Shown here: one piece after another, positions 7,705-15,594 of the stretch
Layout of the letters: every line of letters starts with the position of its first letter
How positions within the stretch are numbered: position 1 is the stretch's first letter
From: an uncultured Brevundimonas sp.
Lineage (GTDB): Bacteria > Pseudomonadota > Alphaproteobacteria > Caulobacterales > Caulobacteraceae
Assembly: GCF_937870815.1 (NCBI RefSeq)
Contig: NZ_CALMZS010000195.1
Coordinates: 1 to 50,827, forward strand
DNA length: 50,827 nt
Direction of reading: 5' to 3'
The notes under the pieces: model-generated
Seen by the model: only the letters and a program-made list of their open reading frames with translations
The model's database searches: none
What the model was told of the DNA's origin: nothing
Translations under genes and position numbers: made by a program

Positions 7705-8250
7705 ATGTCGTTTCGTTCAGCACTCGCCGGATCGGCGCTCGCCGCCGTCCTCGCCACCTCCGCCCAGGCCCAGACCCAGGCGCCCCACTCTCACGCCCCC
7801 GGCTCGGCCCACACCCCAGGCTCGGCACACGCCCCCGGCCATGCGCAAACCGCTGACGAGGCGCAGGTCCGAACCGTCGTCGCCGCCTACAAGGACGCCA
7901 TTACCCGGATGGACGTGTCACAGACCCCGGCTCTGTTCTGGGAGGACTCGGCAATTTTCGAGAACGGCGGCGTAGAGGGGACGTTCGCCTATTACCTCGA
8001 GCACCATCTCGGACCCGAGTTTACCGATCTGGCGGGTTTCGAGTTTCGCAACCACGAGATGACTGTGGAGATCGACGGCGATACCGCATTCGTGAGCGAG
8101 ACCTACACCTATCACATCACCTTCAAGGACACGGCGCGCGAACCGATCGAGCGCCGCGGCGTCGCCACAAGCGTCCTGCGCAAGCGGGGCGACGAGTGGA
8201 GGTTTGCCATCTATCACTCTTCGGCTCGGCCCTTGCGCCGGGCGACCTGA
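7705..8250 (+). CDS. Periplasmic NTF2/SnoaL-like protein with His-rich leader
   Basis: A 181-aa secreted protein. The signal peptide ends at SAQAQ. A His/Pro/Gly-rich linker with repeated GSAH(A/T)PG units spans about residues 25-50. The remaining 130 residues form a cone-shaped NTF2-like domain of DUF4440/SnoaL type (AYKDAITRMD, FWEDSAIFENGG, TAFVSETYTYHITF, EWRFAIYHSS). Such domains bind small ligands or form dimers; catalytic residues are not evident. AGGAG lies before the ATG. It is preceded by the DUF2231 gene with a 97-base gap and followed by DUF411 and PepSY genes, a common copper-locus grouping. Confidence 0.82.
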   Translation: MSFRSALAGSALAAVLATSAQAQTQAPHSHAPGSAHTPGSAHAPGHAQTADEAQVRTVVAAYKDAITRMDVSQTPALFWEDSAIFENGGVEGTFAYYLEHHLGPEFTDLAGFEFRNHEMTVEIDGDTAFVSETYTYHITFKDTAREPIERRGVATSVLRKRGDEWRFAIYHSSARPLRRAT

Positions 8251-8300
8251 AGACGCGGAAACGGGTTGCCCGGCGTCCCGATCACCAGAGTAATGAGCCA

Positions 8301-8765
8301 ATGATAAAGTCGCTTTCGCGCCGCTCCCTTCTGATCCTCGGCGTCAGCGCCTCGGCAGCAGCGGCCTGCGCTCAAACCCCGCGTCCTTCGTCCGACCTCG
8401 CCGTCTACAAATCGCCCACCTGCGGCTGCTGCGGCGCATGGGTCGAACACATGACAGCGGCGGGGTTTCAGGCGCGGATAACCGAGGTGGCCGACCCCGG
8501 CTCGGTCCGCCGCGCCCAAGGCGTTCCCGAGTCCTTGGCGTCCTGCCATACGGCCTTGATTGGCGGATATGTGCTGGAAGGTCATGTGCCGGCGGAGGAT
8601 GTGCGCAAACTCCTGGCTGAACGTCCGGAGGCCGTGGGTCTCGCGGTGCCGGCGATGCCGCTGGGATCGCCCGGGATGGAGACGCCCGACGGCCGGCGGG
8701 AGCCTTACGAGACCTTGTTGATCCTCAAGAGCGGCGGCACGCGTGTGTTCGCGCGTCACGGCTAG
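8301..8765 (+). CDS. DUF411 metal-binding protein
   Basis: A 154-aa secreted or lipid-anchored protein. The start at 8301 gives a twin-arginine-like SRRSLLILG segment and an AAAACAQ cleavage or lipobox region. The DUF411 domain shows its hallmark KSPTCGCCGAWVEHM (Cys cluster, residues about 43-57), followed by ESLASCHTALIGGYVLEGHVPAEDV with the third conserved Cys and His. DUF411 proteins are regularly found with copper-resistance genes and are thought to bind Cu(I). The next gene starts 3 bases after its stop, so the two are one transcript. Confidence 0.88.
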   Translation: MIKSLSRRSLLILGVSASAAAACAQTPRPSSDLAVYKSPTCGCCGAWVEHMTAAGFQARITEVADPGSVRRAQGVPESLASCHTALIGGYVLEGHVPAEDVRKLLAERPEAVGLAVPAMPLGSPGMETPDGRREPYETLLILKSGGTRVFARHG

Positions 8766-8768
8766 GGC

Positions 8769-9497
8769 ATGAAGATTCTCAAGCTCTCCACCCAACTGCA
8801 CAAATGGATCGCGCTGGTCGTCGGTCTTCAGGTGCTGTTCTGGGTCGGCGGCGGTCTGGTGATGACGGCCATCCCGATCGAGACGGTGCGCGGCGAACAT
8901 CGCGCGGTCGAACTCAAGCCGGGTCCGCTGGAGCTCGGCGCGCTTCCGGCCCTCGGCGAGATCGCCCGTCGGGCCGGCGTCGCGCCCGTCCAGGCGGAGC
9001 TTCATTCCACGCCGAGGGGGCCGGCCTGGACCCTGAAGCCGGCGGCGGGCGAGCCGGTCATCGTGTCCGCCGCGACAGGTCGGCCGTTCGGACCGATGTC
9101 CGCCGCCGAGGTCTCGGCGTTCGCCAAGCGCGCCTATAAGGGTGAGGCGGGGGTTTCGGGCGCCGTGCTCCTCAACACCGCGCCCGAGGAGACCGGCCGA
9201 ACCGGGCCGCTGTGGCGCGTGGACTTCGCAGACCGCGAAAAGACGTCCTTTTACCTGTCGCCCGCCACCGGCGAGGTGGTGACGCGCCGCTCGGGCGTCT
9301 GGCGGATTTTCGATTTCTTCTGGCGGCTCCACGTCATGGACTGGAACGACGGCGAGGATTTCAATCACCCTCTGATCATCATCACCACGGCCTTGACGCT
9401 GAGCATCGTGGTTTCGGGGTTCATCCTGCTCTGGATTCGGCTGGCGCGGGATCTGAAGGCGGCTCGGGCATCGCAGCGCGCTGTCCGGCGTGAGTAA
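8769..9497 (+). CDS. PepSY-domain inner-membrane protein
   Basis: A 242-aa protein with an N-terminal membrane span (HKWIALVVGLQVLFWVGGGLVM), a periplasmic portion with two PepSY-like repeats (about residues 60-160, ending SFYLSPATGEVVTRRSG), and a C-terminal span (LIIITTALTLSIVVSGFILLW). The WRIFDFFWRLHVMDW segment is typical of PepSY-TM proteins that resemble reductase components. It probably moves electrons or organises a periplasmic redox or metal complex; the role is not established. It closes the copper cluster that began at 6954. Confidence 0.8.
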   Translation: MKILKLSTQLHKWIALVVGLQVLFWVGGGLVMTAIPIETVRGEHRAVELKPGPLELGALPALGEIARRAGVAPVQAELHSTPRGPAWTLKPAAGEPVIVSAATGRPFGPMSAAEVSAFAKRAYKGEAGVSGAVLLNTAPEETGRTGPLWRVDFADREKTSFYLSPATGEVVTRRSGVWRIFDFFWRLHVMDWNDGEDFNHPLIIITTALTLSIVVSGFILLWIRLARDLKAARASQRAVRRE

Positions 9498-9539
9498 CGC
9501 GCCCCCGGATCGATTGACCGCCCGGCGCCCGGCCCGCCA

Positions 9540-10811
9540 TCAGATCAGGCGGTGGGAGATTTCTGTCAGAGCCCGAAGGTCGGTCCCGAAGCGGGCGATT
9601 GAAGCCCGGTGCCGTTCCAGCTCCCCATAGGGAAGGTAACGCACGTCAAGGTCCGCGATCCGGCTGAAGGCGGGCCGCCGCAGCTGGGCGCGGACGTCGC
9701 CCTCGCGGCTGTCTGGCGCCACCAGGAACAGGCCTGCGGACGTATGGAGCTCGCCAGACAGGGCGAGGTCCAGCATGCGCACGACACCGGAATAAATCGT
9801 GGTGGAGTGTTCGACCTCAAAGGCGGCTGTCACGCGATCCGCGCCGGCCTCCAGCCAGAGGACGTCGATGAGGCGGATCGACTCTGCACCCGCGCCGTTC
9901 GCCAGCGCCGCCGGCAGCTGGTCCAGACAGCCATCACCGAGACGTGCGCCGTCATAAGGCCGGCTGCGGTCATTGGCGGCGATCCACACGCGATAGCCGA
10001 GCGCTCGCCCCAGATCCCGGATCCATGCCTGAACTTCGGTGTGGGTGCGATCAGTGTCGCGTTGCTGCAGCGCGGTCTTCTCGAACTTCACCGCTTCAGC
10101 CCGGGCTTCAGCCAGCCGCCGATCCCAGTCACGGTCAGAGAGATCTTCGCTTTCCAGGGGCGGAGCGGGGTATCGTCCTGACCCGATGTCGAACAGGAAG
10201 CCGGCGATGGCGCCCAGGTCGTTTGACAGCAGGTCGCGATAGCGGGCGTTGAGTTCCAGAATTCCCTCTCGCATGGCCAGATAGTGCTCCCAGCTGCCCA
10301 GCTTCACTTTCGACCCGGTGATTGCGTTGTAGCCATTGACGATGGCGGTGTTGAACGGCGGGGCGTGCGTGGGATGCAGGAAGTAGATCAGGTTGGCCAC
10401 GGCTGGCCCGAGGCCCTTGATCTTGAGCTGATCGATCGTGCGGATGCCGGACAGGATCTCGGCGCCGGTTGAACAGCAGCTGCAGTGATGCAGCAGACGG
10501 CCAAAGGCGCGCTGGTTGGGCGGGTTCTCGTAGATGTCGGGAATCCGGAGCTTGGGCTTCCACAGGAACGCGTGGTCGGCGCCCCTGAATATCTGGCGTT
10601 GTTCGGCGACCGAATGGACGATGGTCTCCAGCGACGAGCCACGATAGGCGACGCCGAACCGGCCCGCCTCGATCTCCTCGACGACCTGACCGATGCCCCG
10701 GCGGATGGACCGGAAATTCTTCAGCCGTTCATCCCACAGGAACCACGTCTGATAGGTGGCCGAAGGGTCGTCGCGCCACTGCTCGATAAGCTCTTGAAGT
10801 CGATCCGGCAC
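9540..10811 (-). CDS. Predicted HhH/nuclease-like protein of unknown role
   Basis: A 423-aa cytoplasmic protein I cannot assign to a named family. Two parts are visible. The N-terminal half has a helix-hairpin-helix-like segment (IKGLGPAVANLIYFLHP, about residues 132-148) in a helical context, as in DNA-binding glycosylase-type folds. The C-terminal half has RLIDVLWLE… AAFEVEHSTTIYSGVVRMLDLAL (about 315-355), an Asp then Glu-x-Glu on adjacent strands, resembling PD-(D/E)XK nuclease cores of restriction-like enzymes. CSCCS at about 110 could bind metal. The GTG start has GAGG upstream. It reads against the preceding + strand copper genes and stands alone. A solitary restriction-type or repair nuclease is possible; no methyltransferase partner is near. 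Confidence 0.5.
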   Translation of the reverse strand: MPDRLQELIEQWRDDPSATYQTWFLWDERLKNFRSIRRGIGQVVEEIEAGRFGVAYRGSSLETIVHSVAEQRQIFRGADHAFLWKPKLRIPDIYENPPNQRAFGRLLHHCSCCSTGAEILSGIRTIDQLKIKGLGPAVANLIYFLHPTHAPPFNTAIVNGYNAITGSKVKLGSWEHYLAMREGILELNARYRDLLSNDLGAIAGFLFDIGSGRYPAPPLESEDLSDRDWDRRLAEARAEAVKFEKTALQQRDTDRTHTEVQAWIRDLGRALGYRVWIAANDRSRPYDGARLGDGCLDQLPAALANGAGAESIRLIDVLWLEAGADRVTAAFEVEHSTTIYSGVVRMLDLALSGELHTSAGLFLVAPDSREGDVRAQLRRPAFSRIADLDVRYLPYGELERHRASIARFGTDLRALTEISHRLI

Positions 10812-10975
10812 GCCGCCCCCTCAGGATTCCATCTCCGTCCCAGCCTAGTCAGATTGGTGCGTGAGCGCCACCGGCGCCAGGCGGGCGGCGGCTGGGCGCC
10901 GGGGCCCGGCGGGGGTCGTCTGGCAAGGGAGTCGCGCGCCAGCCGCCATGCCGACTTCGCCATGGTGATGGGCGT

Positions 10976-11200
10976 GACCGGAGCCAGGGCGCCACCGCGA
11001 CCACGACCACGACGAGGAGCGCCAGAGCGAGCAGGGTTTCCATCACCAGGTCGCGCTTCAGACGTCCGACCGCGCCGGAAGTCCTTGGGAGTGTGATGGG
11101 CGCTGGCGAGATCCGGGGCCAGGTGGACGCGATTTGCGGCCGCCAGGATCAGCATGCGCGCGAAGATGACTAGCTTGCCCGCCAGCACGGGCCGATGCAC
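10976..11200 (-). pseudogene. copD: Remnant of copD (copper-resistance membrane protein)
   Basis: Minus-strand translation gives LAGKLVIFARMLILAAANRVHLAPDL, the conserved K…NR…L.P membrane segment of CopD. After a frameshift come KRDLVMETLLALALLVVVVVAVAP, the position and style of CopD's last span (…R.v..E.llg..vl…lgt.pP). No start and no upstream part exist: the copy is cut at about 11200, where remnant phosphorylase sequence on the other strand begins. So this is the 3' quarter of copD, broken by one frameshift and a truncation. Confidence 0.7.
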
Positions 11201-11330
11201 GTCCGCCTTGGCATGGAAGTGGCGGCCGGCGACGCCTTGGCCAACGGTTCATTCATAAACGCCGGGCGAACTGGACTACGCCCTGGAATATGCGGCGTCG
11301 CATGGCGACCTGATCGAGGTCGAAGCCTGA
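11195..11330 (+). pseudogene. Remnant 3' end of an NMP/thymidine phosphorylase gene
   Basis: Reads VRLGMEVAAGDAL, then, in another frame, TVHS, a stop, TPGELDYALEYAASHGD and a TGA. The intact gene at 43297-44823 ends VRLGTEVSAGQPLLTVHAETAGELAYALDYAASHGD and a further five residues. So about 42 C-terminal codons survive with one frameshift and one in-frame stop. As in the intact locus, its 3' end overlaps the 3' end of an oppositely oriented ECF sigma gene. Confidence 0.8.
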
Positions 11331-11986
11331 CGCTCCAAAGGCCCGGCCCGCGTCGCGCGGGCGGTGGCCGCGGCCGCCAGGGCGCAGGGCTCCGGGCAGG
11401 CCTGGCAGTGCGCCAGCATCTGCCGCCGCAGCGCGGCGCGGCCCCGATGCAACCGCACGCCGACGTTGTTGGCGGTCAGTCGCATCTCGTCGGCGATCGT
11501 CGCCAACGGGACATCTTCCATTTCCGCCTTGCGCAGCAGGCGAGCGGTTTCCGGCGGAAGCTCGGCGAGGGCCTGCGCGAGACAGTGCAGCGCGCGGTGG
11601 ACGTCGTCGTCAGTTCCGTTCCCCTCGTCATATCGGGGCTCGGCGTCCAGGGCGTTCGCCAACCGGGCTCGAGCCGCGTTTCGGCGGTAACGATCGAACA
11701 GGGCGTTGCGCAACGCGATCCCGAGCCAGGCGTCCACCTTGCCCGGGTCGGTCAGCCGGCCCGCCGCCAGGGTCACCTTGAGAGCGAATTCCTGCAGGAC
11801 GTCCTCGGCGTCTTCGGGCGAGCGCAGCCGTTTGACGAGGTAGCGCAAATGCGTCGGACGATCCTCGCGCAGACGGCGCTCGACGAGGCGGCGAATTTCA
11901 GCCGCCGGCGTCGCGGAGGCGGCAAGCCGGGGGTATGTGGACAGTGTTCCCCGGCTGGAAGCGGTGACGAGGCTCTGTAAACTCAT
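11276..11986 (-). CDS. ECF sigma factor with C-terminal Cys cluster (copy 1)
   Basis: A 236-aa sigma factor starting at the ATG at 11986 (AGGGGA upstream). Region 2 shows LRYLVKRLRSPEDAEDVLQEFALKV and WLGIALRNALFDRYRRNAAR; region 4 shows LPPETARLLRKAEMEDVPLATIADEMRLTANNVGVRLHRGRAALR. A C-terminal extension carries CQACPEPCALA and later SPC. That Cys arrangement and the absence of an adjacent anti-sigma gene resemble CorE-type (ECF44) factors, in which the tail itself binds copper or cadmium. It is a paralogue of the sigma at 44781-45467. The gene ends 55 bases inside the phosphorylase remnant. An FNR-type box lies about 61 bases upstream of the start. Confidence 0.85.
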   Translation of the reverse strand: MSLQSLVTASSRGTLSTYPRLAASATPAAEIRRLVERRLREDRPTHLRYLVKRLRSPEDAEDVLQEFALKVTLAAGRLTDPGKVDAWLGIALRNALFDRYRRNAARARLANALDAEPRYDEGNGTDDDVHRALHCLAQALAELPPETARLLRKAEMEDVPLATIADEMRLTANNVGVRLHRGRAALRRQMLAHCQACPEPCALAAAATARATRAGPLERQASTSIRSPCDAAYSRA

Positions 11987-12040
11987 GGTTGGTCCCCTGC
12001 ATGAAGTCAGGGAAGATTCCTGAGTAAGCAACGCCTAGAT

Positions 12041-12054
12041 TTGCGCTGAATCAA
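12041..12054. promoter_or_regulatory. FNR/FixK-type box upstream of ECF sigma copy 1
   Basis: TTGCG-CTGA-ATCAA fits TTG-N8-CAA. Its centre is about 61 bases from the sigma start, and the second sigma gene has the same TTGCG-N4-ATCAA at a similar distance (about 65). One half is off the consensus TTGAT, so the site may be weak. Confidence 0.5.
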
Positions 12055-12090
12055 GTGCTTAAAAAGATTCCCTTCGACTCCTGTTTTGTT

Positions 12091-12115
12091 GAGGGATACG
12101 GAGCGGCGATGCGTA
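12091..12115 (+). promoter_or_regulatory. Predicted ECF promoter facing away from sigma copy 1
   Basis: GAGGG (12091-12095), 15 bases, GCGTA (12111-12115) followed by TAGAC. The spacing matches the copA promoter. It points into 12118-12354, where I find no convincing gene. Confidence 0.62.
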
Positions 12116-12117
12116 TA

Positions 12118-12354
12118 GACATCCGCTTCACCCGGTTTCCACCAGCCGATGTCGTCGGATGCCCCGCCTGCTCTTTCCAGAGAAGGTTCCCGTCAAGCCA
12201 AACCGGCGCCTGGCGGTGAGGCGCATCAGCTCCGCCCCGACGACCTCACCGTCCGCCGCCGAACCGCTGGAGCATCTCCGGCTGGAGGAGCCGCCCTGTC
12301 CGCTGCGGCGCTCAGCGGGCCTCGGTCACCAGGGACAACGCGGTGCTGGCGAAG
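12118..12354 (+). other. Transcribed-looking stretch without a supported gene
   Basis: It lies between the predicted ECF promoter and the convergent end of the P-type ATPase gene. Short open frames exist (69 aa from 12149, 73 aa from 12159, 36 aa from 12110 with a CPAC motif), but none has a good ribosome binding site or a recognisable domain. It may give a small RNA, or be what is left of a target gene that was lost. Confidence 0.35.
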
Positions 12355-14733
12355 CTAGATCGGCGCCGCCCCTGACGTAGCGGGCTGCCGGGCGCCCATG
12401 CCGGCGCCGAGCCGCAGCCGTTTGAGCATCAGCGCGTTGACCGCCACCAGCACCGAACTGCCGGACATCGACAGCGCGGCGATCTCGGGGCTGAGGGTGA
12501 AGGGATAGAGCACCCCGGCCGCCAGCGGGAAGGCGATGACGTTGTAGCCGACGGCCCACCACAGGTTTTGATGCATCTTGCGCAGGGTGGCGCGTGACAG
12601 TTCGATGGCCTTGACCACGTCGGCGGGATCGCTGCGCATCAGCACCACGTCGGCGCTCTCGATGGCCACGTCGGTCCCGGCCCCGATAGCGAAACCGACG
12701 TCGGCCTGGGTCAGGGCCGGGGCGTCGTTGACGCCGTCGCCGACCATGCCGACCCTGTGGCCTTCGCCCTGGAGCTCCTTGATCTTGAGCGCCTTGTCCC
12801 CGGGCAGGACCTCGGCCAGCACGATGTCGATGCCCAGTTCGTCCGCGATGCGCCGCGCCGTGCCGAGGTTGTCGCCGGTGATCATGGCCACCTTGACGCC
12901 CAGGCCCTGCAGCCGGCGGATGGTGGCCCCGGCGGTCGGCCGCACGGCGTCGGCCACCGCGATCAGGCCGATGACGCGGCCGTCGCGGGCGATGTGGACG
13001 ACGGTGCGGCCGGCGCCCTGCAGCCGTTCGGATTCCGCGGCCAGCTCGCCGAGCTCGACGCCGTTGTCGGCCATCAGCATGCGGTTGCCGGACAGCACGG
13101 TGCGCCTGTCCACGGTCGCCCGCAGCCCCTTGCCGCCGAAGGATTCGAAGCCGGTCGCCGCCACTTCGGGGAGCTCCTTCGCCCGTTCCAGCACGGCCTT
13201 GGCGATATGGTGTTCCGACCCTCGCTCGAGGGCCGCGGCCGTGATCAGCAGGTCGGTCTCGTCCACCCCGGCGGCCGGGGTGACCTGGACGACCTTGGGC
13301 GCGCCGAGGGTCAGGGTGCCGGTCTTGTCGAAGACGATCACATCCAGCTTGACCGCATCCTCGAGGGCGGCGGCGTTTTTGATCAGCACGCCGTGCCGGG
13401 CTCCCAGCCCGGTGCCCACCATGATGGCCATGGGCGTGGCCAGGCCCAGCGCGTCGGGGCAGGCGATGACGAAGACGGTGATGGTCAGGGTCAGGGCGAA
13501 CAGCAGGGTCTGGCCCAGGACCCAGAACCAGATTCCGAAGGTGAGCAGGCCGATGACGATGGCCGCCAGCACCAGCCACTGGGAGGCGCGGTCGGCGAGC
13601 AGTTGGGCGGGGGCCTTGGAGTTCTGCGCCTCCTGCACCAGCTTGACGATCTGGGCCAGGGCGGTGTCGGCGCCCACCCGGGTGGCGCGGTAGCGGAAAG
13701 CCCCCGTCTTGTTGATGGCGCCGCCGGTCACGGCATCGCCGACCCCCTTCATCACCGGCAGGGATTCGCCGGTGAGCATGGATTCGTCGACCTCCGATCC
13801 GCCGTCCTCGATGACGCCGTCCACGGGGATGCGGCCGCCCGGCCGCACCACCACCCGGTCGCCGACCAGAACGGCGGAGGTCGGGACCTCGACCTCGACG
13901 CCGTCGCGCAGCACCCGGGCGGTGGGCGGCGCCAGGTCCATCAGCCTGCGAATGGCGTCCGAGGCGCCGGCCCGCGCCCGCATCTCGAGCCAGTGCCCCA
14001 TGAGAATGAAGACCAGCAGCAGGGCCGAGGCCTCGTAGAAGTCCGGCGCGTCATAGAGGAAAGTCGCGCCGACGCTGAACAGATAGCCGGTGCCGACGCT
14101 GAGCAGGACCAGCACCGCCATGTTGAGCACGCCGCGTCGCAGCGCCCGGACCGCGGCGATGTAGAAGGGCCAGCCGGGGTAGAGGATGGCGGCGCTGGCC
14201 AGAACGAACAGCAGCGGCTTCAGCGGCAGGCCGAACGGCGGCGCCACGCGCATGAAGTCCATGCCCATCGGGGCGAGGAAGAAGATTGGAACGGTGAAGC
14301 CCAGCGCGATCAGGAAGCGGTTGCGCATGTCCCGGGCCATGGCCTGCATGTCCATGCCGGGGCCGTGCCCCATCTCGGCCATGTCGTCGGGACCGGCTGC
14401 GGCGCCGTGCCCGGGGCGAGCCGCATGATCGTCGGGAGCGGCAGGGGCCGCCGGATGGCGGGGGTGCGCGGCGCGGGCGTCCACGGCATCCTCGTTCGGG
14501 ACGCAGACGTGTCGGGGCACGACCTCGCCCCGGCAATGGAAGCCGCAGTCCCGCACCGCCTGTTCCAGTTCGGCCTGGCTGAGACGGGCCTCGTCGTAGC
14601 GCACCGTGGCGGTGGCCGAGCCGAAGTTGGCGGCGGCGTCCAGCACGCCCTTCAGACCCCGCAGGTGTTTCTCGATCACGAGCGGATCCAGCGGGGTGCG
14701 GAATCCGGAAACGTCGATGGTGGTGGTGCGCAT
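12355..14733 (-). CDS. P1B-type copper-transporting ATPase with CPD motif
   Basis: A 792-aa heavy-metal P-type ATPase; the ATG at 14733 has GGAG upstream. The N-terminal 75 residues fold like an HMA domain but lack CxxC, having GFRTPLDP in its place; Cys instead appear in [16 protein letters not shown] His/Met-rich linker follows (about residues 85-135). Core motifs are TGES, phosphorylation site DKTGTLT, HP-equivalent EHHI, and [16 protein letters not shown]. The membrane motif is [11 protein letters not shown], with Asp replacing the second Cys of the usual CPC, while later spans keep the Cu(I)-type YNVIAFP and MSGSS. It probably exports Cu(I), but the altered motif could change metal choice or rate. 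The gene is convergent with the orphan promoter at 12091 and follows a broken methyltransferase gene. Confidence 0.9.
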   Translation of the reverse strand: MRTTTIDVSGFRTPLDPLVIEKHLRGLKGVLDAAANFGSATATVRYDEARLSQAELEQAVRDCGFHCRGEVVPRHVCVPNEDAVDARAAHPRHPAAPAAPDDHAARPGHGAAAGPDDMAEMGHGPGMDMQAMARDMRNRFLIALGFTVPIFFLAPMGMDFMRVAPPFGLPLKPLLFVLASAAILYPGWPFYIAAVRALRRGVLNMAVLVLLSVGTGYLFSVGATFLYDAPDFYEASALLLVFILMGHWLEMRARAGASDAIRRLMDLAPPTARVLRDGVEVEVPTSAVLVGDRVVVRPGGRIPVDGVIEDGGSEVDESMLTGESLPVMKGVGDAVTGGAINKTGAFRYRATRVGADTALAQIVKLVQEAQNSKAPAQLLADRASQWLVLAAIVIGLLTFGIWFWVLGQTLLFALTLTITVFVIACPDALGLATPMAIMVGTGLGARHGVLIKNAAALEDAVKLDVIVFDKTGTLTLGAPKVVQVTPAAGVDETDLLITAAALERGSEHHIAKAVLERAKELPEVAATGFESFGGKGLRATVDRRTVLSGNRMLMADNGVELGELAAESERLQGAGRTVVHIARDGRVIGLIAVADAVRPTAGATIRRLQGLGVKVAMITGDNLGTARRIADELGIDIVLAEVLPGDKALKIKELQGEGHRVGMVGDGVNDAPALTQADVGFAIGAGTDVAIESADVVLMRSDPADVVKAIELSRATLRKMHQNLWWAVGYNVIAFPLAAGVLYPFTLSPEIAALSMSGSSVLVAVNALMLKRLRLGAGMGARQPATSGAAPI

Positions 14734-14754
14734 CAAGAAGAACTCCGGTGAAAA

Positions 14755-15087
14755 TCAAACTTCAGGCCGCGCGGGCCGGGACACGGGACCGAGTCGGGAG
14801 AGGAACTCCGGCGTCGCCCGCCGGTATCCGGCCCAGGCCGGGCCGAAGCGGGCGGCGGTTTCGCGCTCCTCCTCCACGGCCAGGCGCCAGTACAGGACAA
14901 CGAGCGCCGGAAACATCGCCAAGGTGAGCAGCCTCGGCCACTGAAGCAGTACGCCGATCATGATCAACACGAAGCCGGCCTACTGCGGGTGGCGGATGGA
15001 TTTGCACGGACCGGTCGTCGTCAGCCTGCCCTCGCGTTGGGCGCGATGAAGCACCGGCCAGGCGGAGATGAGCCAGAACTCGCCGCG
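14755..15087 (-). pseudogene. Broken copy of the isoprenylcysteine-methyltransferase-like gene
   Basis: Minus-strand translation GEFWLISAWPVLHRAQREG… SIRHPQ, stop, AGFVLIMIGVLLQWPRLLTLAMFPALVVLYWRLAVEEERET… aligns closely with residues about 130-210 of the intact protein at 45747-46406. The Tyr codon of HPQY is a TAG stop here, and the first 125 residues are missing. The open frame after the stop (71 aa from 14970) should not be taken as a functional gene. Confidence 0.82.
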
Positions 15088-15594
15088 TGAAGACCCGGCC
15101 GATCCCGGGGGAATTGGAGGTCATGCGAGGCCCCTTCCGTTCTGAACACCGTCCGCCGTCTGACGCCTCACCCGACCGATCATTACCGACGCGGAAGGCC
15201 GACGGTCGTAAGACCCGCCGGTCGCCGGCGTCAGACCCTGGGCCATCAGGTCATTGTCCGATCAAGGATCCAGTCGTGGCAAGCCGTTCATCGTCGCTCC
15301 CAACAGCGGGCCTCGACCTGCTAATTCGGCGTCTTCGCCAAGGGGCCGGGCGGACTGGCGCCCTGTCTGCGCGGCCGGATCGAGACGCACGCCGCGGGGC
15401 CCCCGGCTGGCGCGATCGTGTCCGACGAAGCCTGGGGGGACTTCGGCGCCGGATCTCCTCTCCCGGCTCGAAGCGCGGCTGCCCCTTGCGCACAGCCGCC
15501 GTCGCGGGCGGCTTTCCGAGGGCGTAAGCAATCCTTCCACCCGGCGTCTTCAGGATCAGCGCATCGAACAGGCGAGCGCGTCCGGAGGCAGGAT
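15088..15594 (+). other. 507 bases without a supported gene
   Basis: Several frames are open on both strands because of high GC, but none shows a domain, steady codon use or a good start. The longest candidate on the transcribed strand is 114 codons (15254-15598); it ends in ATGTGA overlapping the next gene's GTG start, so translational coupling cannot be excluded, but its sequence is low-complexity Arg/Ser/Pro and unrecognised. I regard the stretch as probable decayed or spacer DNA joining the remnant block to the exporter operon. Confidence 0.4.

Noticed and set aside
11140..11194. Apparent extension of the phosphorylase remnant upstream of 11195
   Set aside because: A weak I..R..T..L match on the plus strand; the same bases read much better on the minus strand as CopD, so the phosphorylase remnant is started at 11195.
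12757..14751. Long plus-strand frame (664 codons) opposite the P1B ATPase
   Set aside because: Mirror frame with biased His/Gln/Gly composition and no recognisable fold; the ATPase on the minus strand is unmistakable.
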